A DNA stretch of 64,000 bases from Malania oleifera (GCF_029873635.1 NC_080422.1:16336049-16400048); one strand, 5' to 3'; numbered from the stretch's first letter, positions 11,874 to 22,859 are shown. Notes: generated by a model from the letters alone, not told the origin. A program made the numbers and translations.

Positions 11874-14083
11874 TGTTGGCCTAACTGGGTTTTTCAATCT
11901 TTTTTGATGATAATAAAATGAATGATGCTTTAACATGTTGTGTTGAGTGATTTGATTTAGGTAAAAGGGCACTCACGGTTGATAAGCTGAAGTTCAAAGT
12001 CAATCTAATGGAAGCTACTCAGAATATTGAGGTCAGTGAAGAACAAATGAAGAGATTAAAGGTCAAACAATTCTTAAAGTCAAAAGTGAATTTCGAGAGA
12101 CTGAAGGAGGCTGAAGAACTTAGTATTTTAGGAAAACCATGATTAGAAGGATTGTTGTAAGTACTTCAAAGCCACATACTATCTAGATACATGTGAAGCT
12201 CTTATGAATCAAAACAAACTAAGAAACACTTTTTTGAACGACCTTAAAATATGTCTTTGATTAAAAGGTCTCAAAGGAAGAAAGTTTTCAAAGTAAAAAA
12301 AGGAAAATACTGAGAGCTAGGCAACTGTCCTATATAGGCAGGCAACTGCCACAATTTAAAAGAAATAATTTAGGAGGCAGTAGGGTTCCGGGCTACTTCC
12401 TGAGCACTGACAGGCGCCTAGGTGGTCAAATCAAACGACTACCAACCTTCTAGGTTTTTTAAATTGTTCTTTGGAAAAATTTTGAATTTCAAAATTAATT
12501 CAATAATTTAATTAAATGAGGAAATTGTTCCTTGGAAAAATTTTGAATTTCAAAATTAATTCAATAATTTAATTAAATGAGGAAATTGCTCTTTAGAAAA
12601 ATTTTGAATTTAAAAATTAATTCAATAATTTAATTAAATGAGGAAATTATTCTTTGGAATAATTTTGAATTTCAAAATTAATTCAATAATTTAATGCTAT
12701 CTAATGAAATGAGGAAATTGTTCCTTGGAAAAATTTTGAATTTCAAAATTAATTCAATAATTTAACGCTACCTAATTAAATGAGGAAATTGTCTTTGGAA
12801 AATTTTGAATTTCAAAATTAATTCAATAATTTAATGCTACTTGAGAAAATTGTTTTTTGAAAAATTTTAAATTTCAAAATTAATTCAATAATTTAATGCT
12901 ACCTAATTAAATGAGGAAATTGTTCTTTGGAAAAATCTATAAATACCTCCTTTGGGCAAAGAAAAAGAAAATATAGACAAGCAAGATAAGCCTAAGAGAT
13001 CAAACAGTCAATACACTGAAATTCTTCCTGCACTAAAATTCTTCTTAAGCTCCTTTGCTCACGTCATTTTGCTAAAAAAAAAAAAAACTCTACATTTTTT
13101 GTGAATAGAAAATTCAAAAGCTTGGTTCCGAGTTGCACTTAATTCTTTTTAAAGAACCATTGGTGACTTCTAAAACTTTAGAGCTTCTCATGTTTTATTT
13201 ACCTTTGGTGTTTTGAAGTACAATTTAGAACTCAATTTGTACAACCTGCTCTGAATTTTGAGAGTATTTTTTGTACGCAGATCTACTTCTATCTTCTTGT
13301 ACTTTGAACAATTCAAAGGTTTGTTGGATCATTGGGACCAAGTACAGGTCAGTGCTTGGAGAGGTTTCTCTTCCTGAAAAAGAGGGTAAATTGTGTAAGG
13401 TTTTTGTTCCACCCGGAAGGAACAAGATATAGTAAATTCCTTGGGTGGTTGACCTAAGGCGAGGACGTAGGCTGGGTATAAGTCGAATCTCGTAAAAGTG
13501 GTGGTGTCATTCTCTTATTCTTACCCTCTTTTAATTTCAGCAACGATATACCCTCTGTGGATGTTTAATACTTTTAATTACAAAGCAAACACATATTAGA
13601 AATTAATAAAACCCAAAAACTAATTAGTTCTTGGGCTTGCGGAAAACGAAAGGGAGTACGTTGGTTAATCGATCTTTTGCAGAAACCGAAAAGAAGTACG
13701 TTGATTGATTAACATCCAAAAACTTATTAGCTGAAGGTTTAATTAAGTTCTGATATTGAAAAAGTGTTTGAATGTCGTTGTAATATTCAAATTCAAAAGA
13801 CAACAACATGAGTTGTATATTCATATACAGGGACTCTAAAGATTCAAATTGATTTTTGTTGGGTTGTTGTTGTGCTTGAATAGTAAGTTAATTGATTGTA
13901 TTAGTTGATTATGGATTAATTAGAAAATAGGAATTTATGTGGATTGCCTCATTAAAAAAAATACAAGTAATCCTTAAAAGATTGTGAAAAGGGACAAGAG
14001 TTCTAAAAAAGAATCAAAGAAATTTTAAATAACCCAATTCACCTCCCCCCCTACCCCCTCTTGGGACTACACCTTAGGTTTCA
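11874..14083 (+). mobile_element. Solo LTR of a copia (SIRE/Maximus-like) element inside the viral sequence
   Basis: Begins TGTTGGCCTAAC, then a TTTTTTGATGATAATAAAATG stretch, the start shared by copia LTRs in this window. The end carries CCCCTCTTGGGACTACACC and finishes in TTTCA. Flanks GCTTT (11869-11873) and GGTTT (14084-14088) form a 4-of-5 target duplication. A TATA box (TATAAATA, 12938-12945) and the motif GAGGACGTAGGCTGGG (about 13463) fit a promoter followed by R/U5. No coding region or primer-binding site follows, so it is a solo LTR. Confidence 0.75.
12464..12935 (+). repeat. Tandem repeat of about 62 bp directly upstream of an LTR TATA box
   Basis: About seven imperfect copies of a unit starting AATTGTTCTTTGG and containing TTTTGAATTTCAAAATTAAT and AATAATTTAATTAAATGAGG. 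The last, partial copy runs into AAAAATCTATAAATACC, so the array abuts the TATA box. The inner part TTGAATTTCAAAATTAATTC is itself a near-palindrome. Variation (GCTATCTAATG and GCTACCTAATT insertions) separates later copies from earlier ones. Confidence 0.85.
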
Positions 14084-14587
14084 GGTTTTGCTTTATGTCA
14101 AGCATCTGCTTTTGAGAAATCAAGTTGTGCTTATCCATTAGCAATCGCTTGCCTATTTAAGGGAGCTCCGACCCTTGTGTTCAGGGAGGCAAAATTAAGA
14201 AACATTAATACAAGTCTATTCAGCTCGTGGATCTCTCTCTTTCTTTGAATCTTTCTTTCTATTCCAAACACTGTTGTGTGACGGTTGAAGTTCTATGGAA
14301 GCCCAAGGAAGCTCGGTGGAAGGAGCATTCATAGAGGTTCCGTTTAGACACCAAACATACTAGTGGGATACGAAAGATTACCTGTTGCAGCTTTGTGCAG
14401 GGTTGAGAGAAGGATTAGGAAAAGGTAATATTTTGTATTAATTAATTTTCCTTTCCCCCTTTATCACACTAGTCTCAGAATTAAGTCCAGTGGGGATTCG
14501 CGAGAAACTGGTATCAGAGCCTGTGTCCTAATATCAGTGTTTCTTAGGAGGAGAAATATGGTATTATGATCAACAGAAGAGACAGAG
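14084..14587 (+). promoter_or_regulatory. Endogenous caulimovirid leader with promoter-like box and tRNA-Met primer-binding site
   Basis: A TATA-like box (CTATTTAA, 14152-14159) is followed about 350 bp later by TGGTATCAGAGCC (14509-14521), complementary to the 3' end of initiator tRNA-Met. That site is the usual minus-strand primer site and map origin of Caulimoviridae. No LTR structure surrounds it, and viral coat-region sequence resumes after the gypsy insertion at 21945, which supports viral rather than retrotransposon origin. It ends with CAGAG, the target site of the gypsy element. Confidence 0.6.
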
Positions 14588-14906
14588 TGTGATACCCCAT
14601 GGATGAAAAGACTTAAAAAAATTAAATGTTACTACCCATATCAACAAGGTGCACTTTTCTTTTTGGGAGCTTTCCCATAAGAACTCCATAGTTAAGCGTG
14701 CTTGCCTTGGAGCAATATTGGGATGAGTGACCTCCTAGGAAGTTTTCTCAAGAAGTGTGTAAGTGAGGACAAAACACACTGAAAAGGACACGTGTTGATC
14801 TGTAGGGCCAGTCATTAGTCCGATAAGGCCCGCCTCCCTGTTGTCTAGTCCAGGTGGAGGAGGAGAGATGCAGTACTCCCTAGCAGACCCAAGTTGGGGC
14901 GTTACA
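14588..14906 (+). repeat. Cassandra-like 5' LTR of the chimeric element
   Basis: 319 bp, TGTGATACCCC to GGGGCGTTACA. It contains a 5S rRNA-derived segment (14674-14745) followed by GTGTAAGTGAGGACAAAACA and TGTTGATCTGTAGGGCC, which I recall from Cassandra terminal-repeat retrotransposons in miniature. A primer-binding site starts 2 bp after its end, as in a genuine 5' LTR. The 3' LTR of the same insertion has none of this. Confidence 0.8.
14674..14745 (+). promoter_or_regulatory. 5S rRNA-derived internal pol III promoter in the LTR
   Basis: CCCATAAGAACTCC, AGTTAAGCGTGCTTG, GGATGAGTGACCTCCT and AGGAAGT match plant 5S rRNA positions covering the A box, intermediate element and C box, in order and near-normal spacing. 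The 5' third of 5S rRNA is missing and the linker between A box and intermediate element is diverged (CCTTGGAGCAATATT). It is therefore a promoter relic inside an LTR, not an rRNA gene. Confidence 0.85.
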
Positions 14907-14908
14907 GT

Positions 14909-14922
14909 TTAGTATCAAAGCC
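14909..14922 (+). other. Decayed tRNA-Met primer-binding site
   Basis: TTAGTATCAAAGCC stands where TGGTATCAGAGCC is expected, with two G-to-A type changes. It lies 2 bp past the LTR end, the same spacing as in the element at 38261 (40498-40510). The following leader (CTAGGTTCTATAGACTCTAGAG) matches the leader of that element. Confidence 0.75.
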
Positions 14923-15222
14923 TACGATACTAGGTTCTATAGACTCTAGAGTGTAGGAGTAATAATACCAGAGTATAGGATAAAGGGATTTGAGGTCTGG
15001 TTTTGTAGTCTAGATGCGGGACTTCCGTGGTGGTTTGTGTGATTTTTCTAGGGTGACAATTTTAGAAAAGTCATGGTAAACTGTCGTCAGGTTGGGTATC
15101 TAGGTTGCAGGATTGAACCTTGAATTAAGATCAAGAAAGATGAATTAATTAGGAAAATGTACTATATGAGTTGAGTGAAACGTATAGTGAAGGGGTTCTG
15201 AGTTAAGTTGTTTGTTTTCAGG

Positions 15223-16260
15223 ATGGACCTTGGTGGCAATAGTGCCCACACTAGTGGAAGTGAGGGCGCTGGACCCTCAAGCACTACAAGTAGTGATTCA
15301 GATGTCGTCTTACGCAGCGTGGCACAACAGGTTATGGCAGAAATTGCCAAGAGTTCGAACGAACAGGGTGCTCTATTGGTAGGCCACGGTAGCTCGATCG
15401 AGAAGTTTATTAAGATGAGTCCTCCAGCTTTCTCAGAAGGGATAGATCCTGGAGTTGCGAAAAATTGGGTACAGGAGATCGAGAAGATATTTGCAGTGCT
15501 GCAGTATTCTGAGGAACAGAGGGTACTATTTGCCACATATAAACTGACTGGAGAGGCCGAGAGATTGTGGTCGGCGGTGAGGTTATTAGAGCAGCAGAGG
15601 ACGATACCTGTGGAGATGATGTGGGAGTGGTTTAAAGAAATATTCTTCAATAGGTATTTTCCAGCCTCGTCCAGAGAGGCTAAGAATAAGGAGTTCCTGA
15701 ATCTAAAGCAGGGACAGCTGTCAATGCAGCAGTACGCGGTGAAGTTCATTGAGCTATCTCGCTTCGCCCCGTACATCATTCTAGATGAGGTGAAGAAGGT
15801 ACAACAGTTTGAAAGAGGCCTGAGGAGATAAATATACAAGCAGGTATTGATACTGAAGTTGCAGGACTTCGCCGAGCTAGTTGACTGAGCCATTATAGCA
15901 GAGATTGGGGAGCGGTTAGAGGATGAGGAGAAGAGGCAAAAGAAAAGGTCCACGCCTTCTAGTTCCCAGCAGGGGGTCGAACATGGTTCGTGGAACAGGC
16001 GTGGCTACTACAACGACCGGAGGCAAGAGTACGAGAATCGCTATTTTCAGGGTGTACAGCCACCTCCAGTTTGCCCGACTTGTGGGAAAAGACACCTAGG
16101 GGAGTGCCGTGTGAGGCGAGGTGTTTGCTATTGATGTAGGGAGCCAGGGCATGTGATAAGGGATTTCCAGGCTCAGATTGGTGCTGCTCCTGCTCCTAGG
16201 CCTGGTCGAGGAGGCCACCAGGCGCCACGTGGAGACCAGCAGAGGAATATGGTCCCAGCC
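15223..16260 (+). pseudogene. Gag of Tekay-type Ty3/gypsy element
   Basis: The start ATG at 15223 gives an open frame to 15831 with the gypsy gag core ([26 protein letters not shown]). After stops at 15829 and 15886 the same frame continues through an Arg/Gln-rich stretch to a double-Cys region (CPTCGKRHLGEC) and a CCHC knuckle whose second residue block is broken by a stop (CY*CREPGHVIRDF, last Cys lost). Gag packages the RNA and forms the particle. The leader is homologous to that at 40495, so gag belongs with the 3' LTR family rather than with the Cassandra-like LTR. Confidence 0.85.
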
Positions 16261-19200
16261 AGGGTTTTTACTTTGACGTCGGGTGATGCTGAGGCAGCCG
16301 ACAACGTGGTGAAAGGTACGATTAATATGTTTTCATTTAAAGTTATTGCACTCTTTGATTCTAGTGCCACACACTCGTTTGTGTCCTTGGGGTTTGTTAA
16401 ATTGTGTGGGGTCAAAACACAGTTACTAGATGTCGAGTTATTAGTGGCTACACCGACCGGGTCAGCAGTGAGATGTAGTAGGGAACTTCGTGGTTGTCCA
16501 GTTGATGTTCAGGGGAAGATTCTATCTGCTAATTTGGTGGTGCTGGATATGCATAGGTTTGATATCATCTTCGGCATGGATTGGCTAACAGCTAATTCCA
16601 CTATTATAGACTATTGTGCAAGAGAAGTGATATTCAAACCTCTAGGGAAACCAGAATTCAGATTTATAGGGTCACGAGTGCAATCTTTACCTCAGATGGT
16701 CTCAGCTGTTCAGGCAAAGAGGCTGCTCCAGAATGGCTGTCTGGGATTTGTGGCTTTTGTATAAAGAATGTCAGAAAATGAATTGAAGCTTATCAATACG
16801 CCTGTGGTAAAAGAATTTATAGATGTGTTCCTAGATGAATTACCAAGTTTACCACCTGATCGTGAAGTAGATTTCCCTATTGATCTACTTCCAGGTACAA
16901 CGCCAATCTCTAAAGCACCATACCGAATGGCGCCAGCAGAGTTAGCAGAACCGAAAGTTCAATTGCAGGATTTTCTTGATAAGGGCTTCATACGACCTAG
17001 TGTATCTCCGTGGGGAGCTCTAGTTTTATTTGTGAAGAAGAAGGACAGGACTATGAGGATGTGTATAGACTATAGGGAGATTAATAAAGTGACAATCAAG
17101 AAGTATCCTCTACCCGTATTGACAATTTGTTTGACTAGCTCCAGGGTACACTGGTGTATTCGAAGATTGACTTCAGATCCGGCTACCATCAGATAAAAGT
17201 GAAAGCAGAAGACGTCTCGAAGACGGCCTTTAGGACCAGGTACGAGCATTACAAGTTTCTTGTTATATCATTTGGTTTGATGAATGCTCATGCGGTATTT
17301 ATGGACTTGATGAACAGAGTCTTCCACTAATACCTAGACCAGTTTGTTGTTGCTTTTATTGATGATGTACTGGTCTATTCTAGGAGCTATGAGAAGCATG
17401 AGATGCACTTGAGGCAGGTTTTGCAGACACTTCGGGAAAAGAAGTTGTATGCCAAGTTCAGTAAATGTGAATTATGGCTAGAGAAAGTTGTGTTCTTGGG
17501 GCATGTCATCTCAGGAGACGAAATTTCTGTAGATCCTAGTAAGATTGAGGTGGTAGTGAATTGGGCTTAACCGAGAAACGTACAAGAGATTAGGAGTTTC
17601 TTGAGGTTAGCTGGATATTACCATCGTTTTGTCGAGGGATTCTCAACTTTATCAGGGCCTTTGACACGAATGACTAGGAAGAATACCAGATTTGAATGGG
17701 ATGACAGCTGTGAGCAGAGTTTCTAGGAACTGAAGCAGAGGCTAGTCACAGCGCCAGTACTGATCATCGCTTTTATGGGTGAGGGGTATACTATCTATAG
17801 TGATGCGTCCTTGAAAGGACTTGGCTGTGTATTGATGCAGCATGGCAGGGTGGTGGCATATGCGTCCAAACAATTGAAAGAATACAAAAGAAAACTACCT
17901 TACCCATGATCTTGAATTGGCTGCAGTGGTACACGCATTGAAAATTTTAAGGCATTACCTGTATGACAAGCAGTGTGAGATTTTCTTCGACCACAAGAGC
18001 TTAAAGTATTTCTTCACCTAGAAGGAATTGAATATGAGGCAGAGAAGGTGGTTAGAGTTGATTAAGGATTTTGATTGTACTATCACTTACCACCCAGGGA
18101 AAGCAAATGTGGTAGCTTATGCATTGAGCAAGAAGTCCAGGGAATCGATGTTGGCGACTATGGAGATCGAGTATTAGATTACAATGAATCTGGAGAGATT
18201 TGGCATTGAATTAGTTGAGAGTGGTTCTAAGACTCACATTTATAGTTTAGTGGTGCAGCCTAATCTGCAAGAGAGAATTAAAGCTGCCCAGAGAGAAGAC
18301 CCAGAATTAGTAGAGGTGATGGACAGAGTGCAGGGTGGTTAGGGGGAGGAATTCAGCATTGCAGATGAAGAAGCTCTACGGTTCCGTACTAGATTATGTG
18401 TTCCTACCGATATTGATATTAGGAAGACTATTTTAGAGGAGGCTCATAGATCCTTATATACGGTTCATTCCGGCAATACGAAAATGTATAAGAATCCTTG
18501 TATATGGTTCATCCCAGTGCTTGACGTGCCAGCAAGTAAAAGCTGAGCACCAGAGGCCAACTGGTCAGTTGCAGTCGTTATTTATCCCAGAGTGGAAGTA
18601 GGATTATATTTCCATGGACTTCGTTTTAGGGCTACCATCAACATCCTATGGCCAGAATGCGATTTAGATGATAGTAGACTGGTTGACTAAGTCCGCCTAT
18701 TTTCTTCCTATCAAGATCAGTTATTCCCTCAGCCGTTTAGCGGAGATTTATATTTAGGAGATAGTTCGTTCTCATGGTGTTCCAGTATCCATAGTGTCAG
18801 ATCGAGACCCACGATTCATGTCACAATTTTGGAGGAGCTTATAGGAGGCTCTGGGGTCTCAGTTATCGTTTATCACGGCATTCCATCCTCAGTCAGACGG
18901 GCAGACTGAGAGGACAATGCAGGTACTAGAAGATATTCTCTCTGCATGTATATTAGATTTTGGGGGTAGTTGGACTCAGTTCATGCTGCTAGTAGAGTTC
19001 GCATATAATAACAGTTACTAGTCTAGTATTGGCATGGCACCATTTGAAGCACCGTACGGTAGGAGATGTCGATCTCCTTTGTATTGGGATAAGATGGGTG
19101 AGCAGCGAGTTGTGGGGCCAAAGCTGGTACAGCAGGCATATGATAAAGTTCGATTTATCAGGGATAGAATCAGTGCAGTTCAGAGCCGAAAAAAGAGTTA

Positions 19201-19665
19201 TGCCAACAATCGCCGCAGGAATTTGAAGTTGATGTAGGTAACCATGTATTTTTTAAGATAACTCCATTAAAAAGAGTTATAAGGTTTGGTAGGAAGGGTA
19301 AACTTAGCCCTAGGTTTATCAGTCCATTTGAGATTTTAAAGAAAGTGGGGCCGATGGCCTACAGGCTAGCTTTGCCACCTACACTATCCAGGATACATGA
19401 CGTATTTCACGTATCTATGTTGAGGAAATACGTCCCAGACCCTTCTCATATTATCAGCTATGGTGAGTTAGAGCTCAATGATTTGCTAGTATATGAGGAG
19501 GTACCAGTGCAGATTCTGGACCGAAGGGAATAGGAACTACGTAATAAGAAAATTCCTCTAGTAAAGGTTCTATGGAGGAATCATGCAGTAGAAGAGGCTT
19601 CTTGGGAACTCGAGCGACAAATTAGACAAAAGTATCCACAATTGTTCCAAGAAGTCCATACGTAA
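16261..19665 (+). pseudogene. Pol (protease, RT, RNase H, integrase, chromodomain-like end) of Tekay-type Ty3/gypsy element
   Basis: Domains appear in chromovirus order. Protease has LFDSSATHSF (about 16351, Gly of DSG lost). RT has PYRMAPAEL (about 16920) and FIDDVLVYS (about 17353). RNase H has YSDASLKGLG (about 17796). The integrase zinc region with its final Cys pair is near 18520-18535. The integrase core has SDRDPRF (about 18800) and PQSDGQTERTMQ (about 18890). A C-terminal [12 protein letters not shown] and a chromodomain-like VLWRNHAVEEASWELE end at 19665. The frame shifts near 17120 and 17890 and again in integrase, and many TAG/TAA stops occur, several at former CAG or TGG codons. 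Nonfunctional. Confidence 0.85.
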
Positions 19666-19906
19666 GTAAGAAATGTGAGTAAATATGTGATGTTTCTTTT
19701 GTAGGTACATGTAAGGTTTTAGGTTGTAAGTGATATTTTAGTTTTGGGGGAAATTTTCTTTTGGTATATGTAATCTCCCAAAACTTGAAATGTAACCATG
19801 GTATTCCTCCGCCATAAGTGAGGGTAAGTAATAAAAGAAGTAGACCATTTTGCCTACTAAGGGATGATAAATTACGTGAATAGTAAATTTCAAGGATGAA
19901 ATTTTA

Positions 19907-19920
19907 TAAGGAGGGGAGAA
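19907..19920 (+). other. Polypurine tract before 3' LTR
   Basis: The purine run ending AAGGAGGGGAGAA sits immediately 5' of TGTGACAACCC at 19921 and matches the tract before the LTR at 47014 (AAGAAGGGGAGAA). It primes plus-strand DNA synthesis, so the 3' LTR at 19921 is in its native place. Confidence 0.8.
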
Positions 19921-21939
19921 TGTGACAACCCGAATAAAATGATATTTAAAATAATAAAGAGAAAGGAGAATTATTAGAGGCTTCGTCAACGAACACAGGG
20001 GATTCATCGACGATGACATACGAGGGCCTCATCGACGAAGCTGAATTTCGTCGATGAGGAAATACTGAGAGAGGTTTTGGAACAATCTAAATTTCATCGA
20101 CGAGGAGTGTATTTCGTCAAAAAAATTATTAAAGGGCTCATCGATGAGATGACGTGGCTCGTCGACGAATCCAGTCCTATAAATACTAAAAATTCGGATT
20201 TTAACTTCACAATTAAGCAAACACTCATCCTCTCTCTCTCTCTCCCTTCGGCTCCCTCTCCTTCTTTCTTCGATTTCGAACCAAATTTACGTCAGTTTGA
20301 CAATCTAAAGCCACCACGATGCTCCTGGGGAAGTTCTCTCCAAATCTGCCGGAGCGGATCATTGGTGAAAGTAAGTCAGGAATCATCCCTAAGTTGAGGT
20401 AAGGCTTTTTAAGCCAAATTTGGTCTTGCGGTAGTTATAGGAAATGATGTACACACAAAAATACTGAAGTTTAATACTTGAAGTTTTCATTTTTAGGGTA
20501 TTGATCAGGAAATCTTAGGGGTGTTAGACCAGGATATTTTATGGGCGTTCTCAGTAGTCAGGTAAGGGAATAAACTAAAGCAGTTACTTTTCACGCAAAT
20601 TACTATTATTTATGAGCAAATTGATTTTCTGAAAAATATATACGATATTTGAATATTATGGAATAAATGCATACTTGGGAAAATACTATTGTATATAGGA
20701 ATTACGATTTTAAATGGAACGTATGATTTAATTCAGCATTGTGTGGCATGAGTATTATTTTTCATGAAACGTATTATGTTACGGCAATTTTACGAATAAG
20801 CATGTTTTCAGGAATTACGTAATAATGTAGTATATGATGATGATTTTGAAATACATGATAATTGGTTTATTTTCAGAATGATATGTATGAAATGTTCGGC
20901 ACGAGGCTGTAATTATGACATATTCGGCGCGAGGCCGTAATTATGAAATGTTCAGCACGAGGCCATATTTACGAAACTTTAGGCAAGAGGCCGTATTTAT
21001 GAAATGTTCGGCACGAGATCATATTTACGAAATTACAAAAGATGCTATAATATCATCTATTATATGTTATCAGAACTCGAATGTTAGTTTAGTTCAGTTT
21101 CAGGAGCTCGGTACTGTAGCTATATATATAGATCAGATATCTATGTTCAAAGTTATGCTAACCACCCCACGAAGGGGTGGGAGATGGATAGTCGATGTGG
21201 CTTTCAGTATAGAGTTGTAGACGACTTGGAAGTTCGGACCAGGGTGTGGTGGGCCCATCGTACTTACAAACATTCTTAACTCGGCAGTGGTCGACCAGCC
21301 ATTGTCGGGTCCCGCCTTCGGTCTGCACAACCCATCATGGGGGGTAATACATGACATCAGCTAGCTATTCATCCTCGGTATGCTTTCAGTATTATCATAT
21401 ATAACATACGATTTATGAATGATATAAGTTACTAGAAAAATATGAAAGTATATGATGATTTAGTATGTTATGACGAATATTTACAGATATATGAAATGTA
21501 TTGTATATGTATAACAGCATTGTATATTCATGTTGCCACACAGTATTATTTAGTTTATTTTCCCTTACTGAGAAGTGTCTCACCCCCGAACGTAATTAAT
21601 TTTTTAGGAGACCCTGAGAGACCGGCGGGTCGTGGCCGCCGTTGAGTTTATCGAGTTACCCCACTAGGAGGGTAAGATTTTGATCTAGGATTAGGAGATT
21701 TTTTTTGTTGTATGATCCTAGGGTTATTTTGATAATTTGGAGGTTGTATATAAATACAGTATTTTGATGATGTAGTAATCTCTGGTATTATGTAATTAAT
21801 GGTTTGATGGATGTAATTTATTTTTACCGCTACTTAGGTTTCCGCTGTTCAAGTCAGACTGTCCCCGCTACCCACGGGTTCGGGTTGATGTTATTACTAT
21901 TTATGGTTATTATGTGATAAGTATAAGCAGGGCGTTACA
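19921..21939 (+). repeat. 3' LTR (2019 bp) of the chimeric gypsy element
   Basis: TGTGACAACCC to GGGCGTTACA. U3 (19980-20175) carries eight TCGTCGACGA-like palindromes ending just before CCTATAAATAC (about 20175). At 20895-21030 there are about five tandem copies of a 30-bp unit containing AAATGTTCGGC(A/G)CGAGGCC. At 21322-21353, CTGCACAACCCATCATGGGG followed by GTAATACATGACATCAGC is shared with the LTRs of the element at 38261-49215. It has no 5S-like sequence. Confidence 0.85.
19980..20175 (+). promoter_or_regulatory. TCGTCGACGA palindrome array upstream of LTR TATA box
   Basis: Eight degenerate sites (near 19983, 20002, 20028, 20047, 20092, 20112, 20138 and 20157; for example CCTCATCGACGAAGC, GCTCGTCGACGAATCC) directly precede CCTATAAATAC. 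The same design occurs at 1575-1770 and, inverted, at 45775-45965. Confidence 0.55.
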
Positions 21940-21944
21940 CAGAG

Positions 21945-22859
21945 AACAAGGGTCACTTTTTTTATCAGAAGGCTTCAATAAAATCAAATATAAGATTTTA
22001 TGAGAATTTAATAGAAGAAGTTTGAAGAGAGAAATACTTCAAACTAGTTTCTTCTAAATCCAATTTTGAATCAGATCCTATTGTGATAGATCTAAAAAGA
22101 GTTAAGAAATGTCTAGAATCACAACTAATAAAGATTGAAAGACTGATTAGTCTTTATCAATTTAGAATTAGGCAGTGTGAGTGGTAGTTAGAATAACTCC
22201 ATGGAACTCTAGGATTGGAATCAGACGGCTAAAATCTCATTAATCTTCAAAAATGAAGGATAGTCAGTCCATCACAAAAAGAATTAGAGAAATAATGAAA
22301 ATTTATGAGGACAAAATACAATCTCTCAGTAAGGGAGAAGACCCTCAATTGTCTCAAGTCAGGAGTAGCATATCAAGAAGATATACTGTTAAAGACTATG
22401 AAGATGCACAGGAACAGGAGGTTCAAAGTGCTCTCAGAGACATTGATGAAACAAAAGTTTTGTCAGATATAACAGAAGATATCCAGAATGCTCAGGATGA
22501 TTTGAAGAAATTACTACATTGTGAAAAATGGATAGAGAATGAAGTCTCAGAGATTCAGAAGAATATCAATAAAAGGTTTAATGAGGTAGAAAACCTCAAG
22601 GCTAAGAAACTAGCCAGTATCGAAAAAATTATTGCATGAACCAGTAAGGGTTCAGCAAGAGGTGGATCTACAAGAGCAGGACCATCAAGTTATTGGGAAA
22701 CAATGCAAGTAAGTTTTCCAAAAGTTTCATCTTGGGATGCAAAGCCAGTATGGCAGCCCCTAAGAATGGAACCTCAACCATTTGAGTGAAAGAAGTTATC
22801 TTTCAAGGAAATGCTCCAAACCACGGAAAAACAGTAGGAGCCTGTTTTAAATTACCCAG
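21945..22859 (+). pseudogene. Endogenous caulimovirid: coiled-coil N-terminal region of first large ORF
   Basis: After the target site the viral reading resumes with several stops. The open piece 22253-22639 (128 aa) is rich in Glu, Lys, Gln and Ile with heptad-like spacing (DIQNAQDDLKKLLH, EVSEIQKNINKRFNEVENLK), consistent with a coiled-coil virion-associated or capsid N-terminal domain. It directly precedes coat-protein sequence in compatible order. The exact protein boundary is unclear. Confidence 0.55.

Larger units (their letters stand above)
14588..21939 (+). mobile_element. Chimeric Tekay-type Ty3/gypsy element with unlike LTRs, duplication CAGAG
   Basis: CAGAG lies at 14583-14587 and 21940-21944, and the outer ends are TGTGATACCCC and GGGCGTTACA, so the 7.35-kb unit looks like one insertion. 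The 5' LTR (14588-14906, 319 bp) is Cassandra-like with 5S rRNA promoter sequence. The 3' LTR (19921-21939, 2019 bp) is unrelated to it and resembles the LTRs at 38261-49215 in its middle part. The leader, gag, pol and a chromodomain-like C-terminus lie between. Stops and frameshifts show it is dead. Confidence 0.8.

Noticed and set aside
12464-12935. CRISPR-like array
   Set aside because: Contiguous AT-rich tandem repeats without spacers, in a plant LTR.
14509-14521. Primer-binding site of the chimeric gypsy element
   Set aside because: It lies outside the CAGAG duplication, upstream of the 5' LTR, and fits the viral leader.
14674-14745. Functional 5S rRNA gene
   Set aside because: Only the internal promoter two-thirds are present, inside an LTR with a primer site; the 5' part and terminator are missing.
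15162-15953. 263-codon minus-strand open frame
   Set aside because: Antisense of the gypsy gag; composition (Ser/Cys/Leu) is typical of a shadow, and the plus strand has clear gag motifs.
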